Source: Limisphaera sp049537155
GTDB lineage: Bacteria > Verrucomicrobiota > Verrucomicrobiia > Limisphaerales > Limisphaeraceae
DNA: 64,000 nucleotides
Direction: 5' to 3'
NCBI RefSeq assembly: GCF_049537155.1
Contig: NZ_JBMVQZ010000004.1
Span: 62,001-126,000, forward strand
Shown here: positions 49,560 through 57,148 of the stretch, piece by piece
How positions within the stretch are numbered: the first letter of the stretch is position 1
Layout of the letters: each line of letters starts with the position of its first letter
The notes under the pieces: generated by a model
What the model was told of the DNA's origin: nothing
What the model saw: the letters and a program-made list of their open reading frames with translations, nothing else
Databases searched by the model: none
Position numbers and translations under genes: made by a program

Positions 49560-51428
49560 ATGAACAAACGATCGTGGGAGACATGGTTGTTCTCGACCGC
49601 CGGCGTGGCGGCGATGTTCGTCATCCTGCTGGGGCTGAACGTGGTCCTGGCACGCTTCAAGCAACGGGTGGACCTCACCGCCGACAAGGCGTACACACTT
49701 TCGCCCGGCACCAGGGCGGTTTTGTCCCGACTGGATACGCCGGTGACCATCCGCTTTTACTGTTCCCGGCTCGACACGGCCACGCCGGAGACCGTTTTCC
49801 TCCGAAACTACGCCCGTCGGGTGGAGGATTTGCTCGAGGAATTCCGCGAGGCGGCCGGCGGGAAACTGCGCATCGAAAAGCTCGATCCCCAGCCGGATTC
49901 GGATGCCGAGGATTCGGCGCGCCTGGATGGCGTCGAGGCACAGGTCCTGCCCACGGGTGACCGGTTCTATCTCGGACTGACCGTAAGTTTGTTGGACTCG
50001 CGCGCGGCAATTCCGTTTCTGGCGCCCACGCGCGAGCGGTTGCTCGAGTACGACATCGTCCGGGCCATCACCCGGGTCATCAAACCTGAGAAACCCGTCG
50101 TGGGGATCATGAGCCCCTTGCCGGTCTTCGGCGGACCGTCCCCCGTGTTGCCCATGGGTCCGCGCAACCAGGAACCGTGGGCCGCGGTCACGGAGCTGCA
50201 GACCGATTTCGACGTGCGCCGCGTCGAAATGAACGTGGAAAAGATCGACGACGACCTCCAGCTCCTGATCCTGATCCATCCGCGCGACATCTCCGAAAAA
50301 ACCCAGTACGCCATCGATCAGTTCCTGATGCGCGGGGGGAAACTGGTGGCGTTCCTCGACCCGGTCTCGCTGGCCGACAGCCGGCAACAGGGCAACCTGC
50401 CATTTTCCGTGCCGGGCGCACCCTCCAACCTCGAGAAACTGCTGACGGCGTGGGGCCTGAAATTCGACACCACCAAGGTGGTGGCGGACCTGAACTTCAA
50501 GATGCAGCTGGTGGGGCAACGGAACCAGTTGGTGGAAGCCCCGGCCTTCCTGAATCTGAGTCGTCAAGGGATGAATCCCGAGGACCCGGTCACCAGCGAG
50601 CTGGGTCCCGTGTGGCTGCCCTTGTGCGGGGCCTTTAGCGGGACGCCTGTCGAAGGACTGAAACAGACCGTCCTGTTGAAGAGCTCGCCCGAATCCCAGT
50701 TGGTCGAGGCCTTCATGGCCCATCTGAACGGGGAGAACATCCTCAAGGAATTCCGCTCCTCGGGCAAGGAACATGCACTGGCAATCCGTCTCACAGGCAA
50801 ATTCAAGACCGCCTTCCCCGACGGCCCTCCCGGCGGGGACACCAACCAGGTTGCATCCCTCAGGGAAAGCCAGAAGGAAACCGCCGTCGTGCTGGTGGGT
50901 GATTCCGACCTTCTGTACGACCGGTTTGCCATTCGCGAACTCAACAGCCCGTTCGGCATCCTGCGCATGCCGGCCAACGCCAACCTGACCTTCCTGCAAA
51001 ATGTGGTTGAACAAATGGCCGGGGAGATGGACCTGATCGCGGTCCGCAGCCGGGCCATTCCCAGCCGGCCCTTCACCCGGATCCAGAAGATGCAGGCCGC
51101 CGCGCAGGAGCGCTACCAGGCCGAAATCAAAAAACTGGAGGACAGCCTGGCCGAGACACAAAGGCGGCTGAACGAACTCCAGCAACAGAAGGAACCCGGC
51201 CAACGATTCATCCTTTCCCCGGAACAGCAGGAGGAGATCGCCCGGTTCCGACAACAGGAGGCGCGCACCCGCGAGGAGCTCAAGCGGGTGCGCAAGGAAT
51301 TCCGCCGGGAGATTGACGCCCTGCAGACCCGGGTGCAGTGGACCAACATCCTGGCCATGCCGCTGGTGGTGTCGCTCTCCGGCCTGGCCATTGCGGTGTA
51401 TCGTCGCAAACGAACCTCGGCACAATGA
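49560..51428 (+). CDS. GldG-family ABC-associated membrane protein
   Basis: A 622-residue protein. An N-terminal membrane helix (~10-30) is followed by the GldG/ABC_transp_aux region (VDLTADKAYTLSPGTRAVLSRLDTPVTIRFY), a periplasmic domain with VGIMSPLPVFGG and FDVRRVEMNVEKID. A Glu/Gln-rich coiled coil (~515-595) precedes a C-terminal membrane helix. GldG-type proteins are the auxiliary subunit of GldA/GldF exporters. The stop overlaps the next start (ATGA). Confidence 0.92.
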   Translation: MNKRSWETWLFSTAGVAAMFVILLGLNVVLARFKQRVDLTADKAYTLSPGTRAVLSRLDTPVTIRFYCSRLDTATPETVFLRNYARRVEDLLEEFREAAGGKLRIEKLDPQPDSDAEDSARLDGVEAQVLPTGDRFYLGLTVSLLDSRAAIPFLAPTRERLLEYDIVRAITRVIKPEKPVVGIMSPLPVFGGPSPVLPMGPRNQEPWAAVTELQTDFDVRRVEMNVEKIDDDLQLLILIHPRDISEKTQYAIDQFLMRGGKLVAFLDPVSLADSRQQGNLPFSVPGAPSNLEKLLTAWGLKFDTTKVVADLNFKMQLVGQRNQLVEAPAFLNLSRQGMNPEDPVTSELGPVWLPLCGAFSGTPVEGLKQTVLLKSSPESQLVEAFMAHLNGENILKEFRSSGKEHALAIRLTGKFKTAFPDGPPGGDTNQVASLRESQKETAVVLVGDSDLLYDRFAIRELNSPFGILRMPANANLTFLQNVVEQMAGEMDLIAVRSRAIPSRPFTRIQKMQAAAQERYQAEIKKLEDSLAETQRRLNELQQQKEPGQRFILSPEQQEEIARFRQQEARTREELKRVRKEFRREIDALQTRVQWTNILAMPLVVSLSGLAIAVYRRKRTSAQ

Positions 51429-52672
51429 ACCGGAAACAGTTCCTTTGGTTGTTGGCCCTGGTGGTGGTTCTGGGAGGTGCGGCCTGGTGGTCGTACCGCC
51501 AGGAGGGACGCAGCTGGCAGCGCAGCAGTGTCACCACACAAGCCAGACTGCTGCCGGACCTGCCCGTCAACGACGTCGCACACGTACGCATCCGGCAGGC
51601 GACCAACGAGCTCAACCTGGTCCGGAAAGACGGACTCTGGCGCGTCCGCGAACGCGGGGATTACCCCGCCAACTTCCGCCAGATCAGCGACTGGATCGTA
51701 AAGGCATCCGAGTTGAAAGCCGTGCAGGTGGAGGAGATCGGCCCCTCCCAGCTGGGCCGGCTGTCCCTGTTGCCGCCCGGGCCCGAAACCAACACCGCCA
51801 CATTGGTGGAGTTTCTGGATGCGTCCGGCAAACGGCTGGGCGGCCTGTTGCTCGGAAAGACGCAGAACCGCGCACCCGCCACCGGCCTCAGCGGAGGATC
51901 CGACGATGCTTTTCCCGTGGGCCGTTGGGTGATGACCCTCGCAGCCACCAACCGGGCCGTCATGATCGCCGATTCCCTCTCCAATCTCGAAGCCCGACCC
52001 GAACAGTGGATCAACAAGGACTTCTTCAAGGTGGAACGGCCGAAGCTGATACGAGTGGAGTTCCCGGAAGTCACCAACTCCTGGGCCATCCGTCGCGAAA
52101 AAGAAACCGATCCCTGGCAATTCGTTGATGCCCGGCCCGACGAGACCTTGGACACTTCCAAGGCCACCAGCGCCACCAGCGGGCTCAGCTGGCCCTCGTT
52201 CCTGGATGTCCTGCCGCCGGATACCCCGCCCGAGCAGGTCGGACTGGACCGGCCCGTGAAGGTCCATGTCGAGACCTTCGACGATTTCTTCTACGACCTC
52301 ACCGTGGGCACAAAAACCAATCAGGCTTACCACTTGCGCGTGGCCGTCTCCGCGAACCTGCCTGAACAACGCACCCCCGGGGAGAACGAAAAACCCGAAG
52401 ACAAGGAACGACTGGACAAGGAGTTCAAAGAAAAGCGGGACAAACTGGCCGAAAAACTCGCCCAGGAAAAGAAACTGGAAGGCTGGATCTACAAGGTGTC
52501 CACCTGGACGTTTGACAACCTCCTCAAGCCCCGCGCCGAAATGTTGTCCCAGCCGGCCGCGCCGGAACCGGATCAGACAACGACCAACACCGTCTCCGCG
52601 GCCACGTCGCGCCCTCCGGACACCGCCAACGGCACCGGGGAGGAATGGACCCGCATCCCCGAGCTGGAGTGA
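51425..52672 (+). CDS. DUF4340 domain protein
   Basis: A 415-residue protein with an N-terminal membrane anchor (FLWLLALVVVLGGAAWWSY). DUF4340 features follow: LPDLPVNDVAHVRIRQ, LVRKDGLWRVRERGDYPAN, LLGKTQN, VMIADSLSNLEARPEQWINKDFFKV. A charged Lys/Glu stretch (~318-350) and a Ser/Thr/Pro-rich tail close it. DUF4340 genes regularly follow gldG; the protein probably works in the same envelope complex. Function unknown. Last gene of the operon. Confidence 0.9.
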   Translation: MNRKQFLWLLALVVVLGGAAWWSYRQEGRSWQRSSVTTQARLLPDLPVNDVAHVRIRQATNELNLVRKDGLWRVRERGDYPANFRQISDWIVKASELKAVQVEEIGPSQLGRLSLLPPGPETNTATLVEFLDASGKRLGGLLLGKTQNRAPATGLSGGSDDAFPVGRWVMTLAATNRAVMIADSLSNLEARPEQWINKDFFKVERPKLIRVEFPEVTNSWAIRREKETDPWQFVDARPDETLDTSKATSATSGLSWPSFLDVLPPDTPPEQVGLDRPVKVHVETFDDFFYDLTVGTKTNQAYHLRVAVSANLPEQRTPGENEKPEDKERLDKEFKEKRDKLAEKLAQEKKLEGWIYKVSTWTFDNLLKPRAEMLSQPAAPEPDQTTTNTVSAATSRPPDTANGTGEEWTRIPELE

Positions 52673-52899
52673 CTTTTCCGGTTCGACGCCCCGGCGGCGG
52701 TCCATGAGCCGCTCCGCACCCGTGGCGCCCTCCGTTGCCGCAGCCCACCCCGGACAGCCGCGTGGGTCCCCGGATCGCCGCGTGTGAACCGGCTCCGCGT
52801 CCCCACCACGCGCCTGCCGTCATCCACGCCGGCGCCCGCCCGCGTGCGCCGCGGCAGCTCCCGCTTGAAAGGGCGCCGTGCATCCGATACACCGGGACC

Positions 52900-53745
52900 G
52901 TGTCAACCACGGTCATAGCGGTGGCCAATCAGAAGGGCGGCGTGGGCAAGACCACCACTGCGATCAACCTCTCGGCTTGTCTGGGCCGGTTGGGATCCCG
53001 CGTGCTGCTGGTGGACCTGGACCCGCAGGGCAACGCCACGAGTGGCTTGGGCCTGGAAAAGGCTCCCGGCCGCAGTGTCTACGACGCCCTGCTGACCGGC
53101 GCACCGCTCGAGGACCGCATCCAGTCCACGGCTTTCACGGGGCTGGAGGTTATCCCCAGTGAACTCGACCTCTGCGGTGCGGAGGTCGAACTGGCCCGGA
53201 CTGATCAGCACCTGGGGCGGTTGCGTACGGCGCTCGAGCCCCTCCGCCGTTCGGATCGTTACGGCGTCATCCTCGTGGATTGTCCGCCCTCCCTGGGCCT
53301 CCTCACCATGAACGCCTTCGTCGCCGCCGACGCCGTGCTGGTGCCGCTCCAATGCGAGTACTACGCGCTGGAAGGCATCTCCATCCTCCAGCGGGTGCTC
53401 GACCAGGTCCGAACCAACGCGCTCAACCCCCGCCTGCGACTGCTCGGCATCCTCATGACCATGTACGACGGCCGCACCCGCCTGGCCAACCAGGTGGTCG
53501 AGGAGGTGCGACAATACTTCGGAGACCTTGTTTTCGAGACAATGATCCCGCGCACCACCCGGGTGGCCGAAGCACCCAGTTTCGGCAAACCAATCATCGA
53601 GTACGACCCGTACAGTAGCGCCTCCGCCGCATACGAACTGCTGGCCCAGGAGGTTCAAGAACGACTGGAGCGGCTTCGCCAGGGTTGGGAACCCACGCCA
53701 CCACCCGCTCCCACCACCCAATCGCACGCGTCTCATGCTTCGTAG
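52900..53745 (+). CDS. parA: ParA/Soj-type ATPase
   Basis: A 281-residue protein. The deviant Walker A QKGGVGKTT is at residues ~10-18 with the signature Lys; VDLDPQGNATSGLG, VDCPPSLGLLTMNA and PLQCEYYALEGISIL are all typical of chromosomal Soj-type ParA. Such ATPases bind DNA non-specifically when ATP-bound and position chromosome origins or other cargo with a ParB partner. No parB or parS-like site follows; the gene overlaps gcvT by 11 bp. The GTG at 52900 is chosen because it starts the conserved domain; the ribosome binding site is poor. Confidence 0.92.
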   Translation: MSTTVIAVANQKGGVGKTTTAINLSACLGRLGSRVLLVDLDPQGNATSGLGLEKAPGRSVYDALLTGAPLEDRIQSTAFTGLEVIPSELDLCGAEVELARTDQHLGRLRTALEPLRRSDRYGVILVDCPPSLGLLTMNAFVAADAVLVPLQCEYYALEGISILQRVLDQVRTNALNPRLRLLGILMTMYDGRTRLANQVVEEVRQYFGDLVFETMIPRTTRVAEAPSFGKPIIEYDPYSSASAAYELLAQEVQERLERLRQGWEPTPPPAPTTQSHASHAS

Positions 53746-54886
53746 GACACCCTTGTTCGAGGAACACCGCCGACTCGGCGCCCGTCTGGTGCCGTTCGCC
53801 GGCTGGGAACTGCCCCTCCAGTTCAGCAGCATCCCCGAAGAACACATCGCCGTCCGACAAGCGGTCGGCATCTTCGACATCTCGCACATGGGCGAGGTCG
53901 TGGCCAGCGGCGAGGCGGCCGCGCGGTTCCTGAACTTTGTCCTCACCAACGACGTGACCCGGCTCGCCCCCGGACACGGCCAGTACACCCTCCTCTGCAA
54001 TCCGCGGGGCGGGATCCTTGACGACCTGTACGTCTTCCGCCTTTCCGAGGAGGTGTTCCTCCTCGTGGTCAACGCAGCCCGCACGGAATCGGACGTCCAA
54101 TGGCTGCGCGACAAGGCCGCCGCCTTCGCCCCGCCCGAATCCCTCATGGTGACCGACGCCTCCCACAACTACGCCGCGGTCGCCATACAAGGACCCCGAT
54201 CAGCCGAGGTCATGGACAGATGCATCCAGGCGGCCGCCGTCTCAGGCGCGCGCGTCGAACGCCCGAGCGCCCTGCGCAAGAATCAGATCGCCGGTTTCCC
54301 CTTCGGACACGAGGGCGTCCTGGTCTCTCGAACCGGTTACACCGGCGAGGACGGTTTCGAGGTCCTCGGCATGGACGCCCCGATCGTCTCCCTCTGGCGG
54401 GCCGTCCTCGAACAGGGCCGGGCCCTCGGTCTCTGCCCCTGCGGACTGGGCGCGCGCGACACGCTGCGCCTCGAGATGGGCTACCCGCTTTACGGACAGG
54501 ACCTCGACGAAACCACCACCCCCTGGGAGGCCGGCTTGGGCCGATTCGTCGCCATGAACAAGGGCGACTTCATCGGACGGGAGGCCTTGCAAACGCAACG
54601 CGCCCAGGGATGGTCCCGTCAAAGTGTGGCCTTCCGGATGCTGGGCCGCACGCCGCCGCCGCGCACCGGCTACCCGATCTGGGTGGACGGTACCGCGGCC
54701 GGTCGCGTCACCTCCGGCACTCAAAGCCCCTCACTTGGCGTCGGCATCGGCCTGGGATACGTCCCCACGCCGGCGGCCCAACCCGGCCGGCGCATCGAGA
54801 TCGAGATCCGTGGTGGGCGTCACCCGGCCGAGATTGTCGAACGCCCCATCTACCGCAGGCCGGACCGACCTGCCCTTGCAGCCTGA
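53735..54886 (+). CDS. gcvT: Aminomethyltransferase (glycine cleavage T protein)
   Basis: A 383-residue protein. With H and P proteins it cleaves glycine to methylene-tetrahydrofolate and ammonia. It has RTPLFEEHRRLGARLVPFAGWELPLQF at the start (in sections), GIFDISHMGEV, LTNDVTRL, GGILDDLYVFRL, SRTGYTGEDGFEV, GLGARDTLRLEMGYPLYG and the final P-x-Y motif near RPIYRRP. Length usual. The start lies inside the end of parA. gcvH and gcvP do not follow here; a terminator comes 50 bp later. Confidence 0.96.
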   Translation: MLRRTPLFEEHRRLGARLVPFAGWELPLQFSSIPEEHIAVRQAVGIFDISHMGEVVASGEAAARFLNFVLTNDVTRLAPGHGQYTLLCNPRGGILDDLYVFRLSEEVFLLVVNAARTESDVQWLRDKAAAFAPPESLMVTDASHNYAAVAIQGPRSAEVMDRCIQAAAVSGARVERPSALRKNQIAGFPFGHEGVLVSRTGYTGEDGFEVLGMDAPIVSLWRAVLEQGRALGLCPCGLGARDTLRLEMGYPLYGQDLDETTTPWEAGLGRFVAMNKGDFIGREALQTQRAQGWSRQSVAFRMLGRTPPPRTGYPIWVDGTAAGRVTSGTQSPSLGVGIGLGYVPTPAAQPGRRIEIEIRGGRHPAEIVERPIYRRPDRPALAA

Positions 54887-54891
54887 CAACG

Positions 54892-54925
54892 GATTCCCGG
54901 GACCCCCAACAGATTCCCGGGACCC
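54892..54925 (+). repeat. Two-copy direct repeat GATTCCCGGGACCC
   Basis: The 14-bp unit at 54892-54905 recurs exactly at 54912-54925, a 20-bp period. Each unit contains the palindrome TCCCGGGA. It lies directly after the gcvT stop. Confidence 0.7.
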
Positions 54926-54935
54926 GACTCCGCTC

Positions 54936-54958
54936 GGGACGGATCCCGTCCCACTTTT
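54936..54958 (+). terminator. Intrinsic terminator after gcvT
   Basis: GGGACGG, loop ATC, CCGTCCC, then ACTTTT. A 7-bp GC stem with a short T-run, 50 bp past the gcvT stop. Confidence 0.65.
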
Positions 54959-55286
54959 CACACCTCCGCAGCGCCCCGCTGGAATCGGCCGCCCTGTAGA
55001 CGACCTCCCTGCCCGCAAGGGCTCGGGAGGGGCAGGGACCGACTTTTGATCTCGTGCCCCGTCCATCTGACCGGCACGTGGCTGCCGTTTTCCTGGACGC
55101 GTTTGTCCACGTATGAGGCAAAAGCTACCGCAGCCCACCAGGCGCGGTCGCACACCGCGCCAGCCTGCGCGAAGGCGTGAGGGCCTGATCTTTGCCAGGT
55201 TGGATGAGGCGACATCCCGAGCTTCGCGCGTTTCGGAGTACGGGATCCTGCCTTGGCACGGTTTCTGCCCGCTCAGTCGCGGTAAT

Positions 55287-55553
55287 ATGGCAACGAAGCT
55301 CCATCTGGCCACGTTCCTGCAGGAGATCCGCAGCTACACGGCGGTGATGGACCGGCCGGCCCCGCGCACCACGGCCGGGGAAGAAACCCTGAGCCTGTTG
55401 GCCTGGCCGTCCCATCTGCCCGTGGGCATCCAGAGACGGCGGATCCAGGTGGAGTTTCGTTCCGCCAGCGATCCCGCCCGGGAAATCCCGGTGCCCATCC
55501 GACAAGTCGGTGCAAACCGCGGTCCCCGCCGCCACAAGACCGTGCGCCGCTGA
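55287..55553 (+). CDS. Small basic protein of unknown function
   Basis: An 88-residue protein from the ATG at 55287, with a helical start (LHLATFLQEIRSYTAVMD) and an Arg/Lys-rich end (GPRRHKTVRR). No family recognised. The frame is open further upstream, but the part before 55287 has no protein-like character. The next gene on the other strand converges with it, and a symmetrical hairpin lies between. Predicted gene rather than proven: no good ribosome binding site. Confidence 0.45.
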   Translation: MATKLHLATFLQEIRSYTAVMDRPAPRTTAGEETLSLLAWPSHLPVGIQRRRIQVEFRSASDPAREIPVPIRQVGANRGPRRHKTVRR

Positions 55554-55559
55554 AAGGTC

Positions 55560-55592
55560 GCGGGGCCGTGAGGAGAGGAAACACGGCCCCGC
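55560..55592. terminator. Bidirectional terminator hairpin
   Basis: GCGGGGCCGTG, 11-base loop, CACGGCCCCGC: a perfect 11-bp stem in the 45-bp gap between two convergent genes. Read leftward it is followed by a short T-run (CCTTTC). Confidence 0.65.
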
Positions 55593-55598
55593 AAACAA

Positions 55599-56213
55599 TC
55601 ACTCGGACGGATGAGCGGTGCCGCCCGGGCGGTGGAACTCGACCAGGACTTCCCGAAAACCGGCCGCCTGAAAAAACCGGGTCAACTGCTCTCGCGCCTG
55701 TTCCTCCGCCTCTCTCAAAATGCCCGCTTCGTGGGCTGCCAGACGGATCTCCCGCAGTGCGGCCTGACGCGCCATCTGTTCCATCTCCTTGTCGAACCTC
55801 CTCAGCAAACCCGTCTCGCGGTCAATCACCCGCGTTTGAGACTCGTCCAGGTAGGCATCGGTGACCCGCGGCGCCGGCAACCGCAGCACCAGACGGTCCC
55901 CGGCGATTTCCACGTCGCCCGGTTGCACGCGCGTGAGGTCCACCCCGGCCTTCACCACACCGTGAGCCAGCAGGAGCAACCGATTCTGCCCGTACCACTT
56001 GACGTCTTCAGCCGCCACCACCTTCTCCAGGACGTAGCGCACCGTGACCAATTGGGCCAGGGACTGGACCTGTCGGACCACCGCGGCGCTGGAATGAATT
56101 CGCGGCCCTTCCGGGATGCCCAACCAGCCCCTGTAATGGGCGCCCACCCACAGTCCCACAACGAACAGCCCCACCAGGAACAGCGCCTGTACAAATGCCA
56201 CGAACGATTTCAT
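55599..56213 (-). CDS. DUF4230 domain protein
   Basis: A 204-residue protein. The N-terminal membrane helix (FVAFVQALFLVGLFVVGLWVG) is followed by the DUF4230 pattern: VRQVQSLAQLVTVRYVLEKVV, LLLLAHGVVKAGVDLTRV, LVLRLPAPRVTDAYLDESQTRVIDRE in sections. A Gln/Glu/Ala-rich helix (~140-185) completes it. Function unknown; single-pass envelope protein facing out of the cytoplasm. Start: ATG at 56213 with AAGGG seven bases before it. Confidence 0.85.
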   Translation of the reverse strand: MKSFVAFVQALFLVGLFVVGLWVGAHYRGWLGIPEGPRIHSSAAVVRQVQSLAQLVTVRYVLEKVVAAEDVKWYGQNRLLLLAHGVVKAGVDLTRVQPGDVEIAGDRLVLRLPAPRVTDAYLDESQTRVIDRETGLLRRFDKEMEQMARQAALREIRLAAHEAGILREAEEQAREQLTRFFQAAGFREVLVEFHRPGGTAHPSE

Positions 56214-56353
56214 GACAACGCCCTTTTCCGCACTCCCGCCACATGCAGGCCGACCAAGGTCGGCCCCGGTCACGGTTCACGCTTCCGCTTCGTGCCTTTC
56301 TCCGGGCAGAACCCAACCGGAACCCAGGTCCCGTGCGTTCACGTCCCGGACCC

Positions 56354-56824
56354 TCAGCGTTCCCAGAGGAACGACTTTTGTTCGCCCACCAGCTCCTCGC
56401 CGGACCACAGCGTCACCCGCCAGGCCACCACGTCGCCCAGCTCCCGAAGCGTGTCTGGACTCAGCCGCACGGTGGTCCAACGCCGACGCCTTCCCGCCGT
56501 AGCAACCGTCTGTTCCAATGTCCGTTCTACCGGCATGCCCTCCTTCGTCAACCCGCGCAGCTCGACACGCAACCTCAGATCGCCCGAAAGCCCGGCCGGC
56601 CGGCGCCAGAGCACCTGTATCCGCATGCTGTGCCGCAGTTCCGGGTGCCGACGCAAATGCGCCTGGTACGCATCCCGATCGAACAGGCTGGGAGAGAGGG
56701 CGGCCCGCCCCTCCCGGTCCAGGTATTGGGGCAAAACCTTCAGGACCCGGGCACTCGCCTGCACCAGCCCCGCCATCAGGATCCCCACGCCGGTCCACAG
56801 TCGCCACCGCTGCCATCGGCTCAT
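56354..56824 (-). CDS. Small exported or membrane-anchored protein of unknown function
   Basis: A 156-residue protein. A basic start (SRWQRWRLW) and short hydrophobic helix (TGVGILMAGLVQASARVL) suggest a signal or anchor. The rest is beta-rich with alternating charged residues (LRLRVELRG, TTVRLSPDTLRELGDVVAWRVTLW). No family recognised. The start is placed at the ATG at 56824; the frame is open up to 56950 but that part looks non-coding. Leftward, 141 bp upstream of the DUF4230 gene, perhaps co-transcribed. Confidence 0.55.
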   Translation of the reverse strand: MSRWQRWRLWTGVGILMAGLVQASARVLKVLPQYLDREGRAALSPSLFDRDAYQAHLRRHPELRHSMRIQVLWRRPAGLSGDLRLRVELRGLTKEGMPVERTLEQTVATAGRRRRWTTVRLSPDTLRELGDVVAWRVTLWSGEELVGEQKSFLWER

Positions 56825-57148
56825 ACGCCCGCCACTATAGGGTGCCTGCCTCCCTTGGCAACGCTGGGCGACCAGCAGGCCGATTGGGCACGGCTTGAGC
56901 GCATGCCCCCGAAGACAAAGATGATGCCTGCCACCGTTCTTACACCCCATCGGGAGACTCGCGAGATCAGAACAGGATCGGCCGGATCGTCAGTGAACAA
57001 CCCCGGATGATTCAGCCACGGCCGGACTCAACCCGGTCGGAGCGAATGGAAGGCGCACCTTCCAGATAAGCGTCTGCAAAAGCCACGGACTCCTGGCAGG
57101 GCAGCGTCGCCGGAGGCACACTGGCCGGCCTTTGCCGGGGACGCTCCC
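56825..57148. other. Intergenic region, nothing recognised
   Basis: 324 bp between two leftward genes. No hairpin with T-run, repeat or convincing frame seen. Confidence 0.5.

Larger units (their letters stand above)
54887..55286. other. Intergenic region with repeat, terminator and hairpins
   Basis: 400 bp after gcvT. Contents: a two-copy 14-bp repeat (54892-54925), a terminator (54936-54958), and a second hairpin CCCTGCCC/GGGCAGGG (55007-55037) followed by a TTTT run at 55044-55047. The remainder to 55286 has no recognised gene. A small RNA between the two hairpins is possible but unsupported. Confidence 0.45.

Noticed and set aside
54892..54925. Two-copy repeat as a CRISPR remnant
   Set aside because: Unit of 14 bp with a 6-bp spacer and no cas gene; too short for CRISPR.
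53735..55286. Glycine riboswitch or missing gcvH near gcvT
   Set aside because: gcvT starts inside parA, leaving no leader, and no gcvH-like frame was found downstream.
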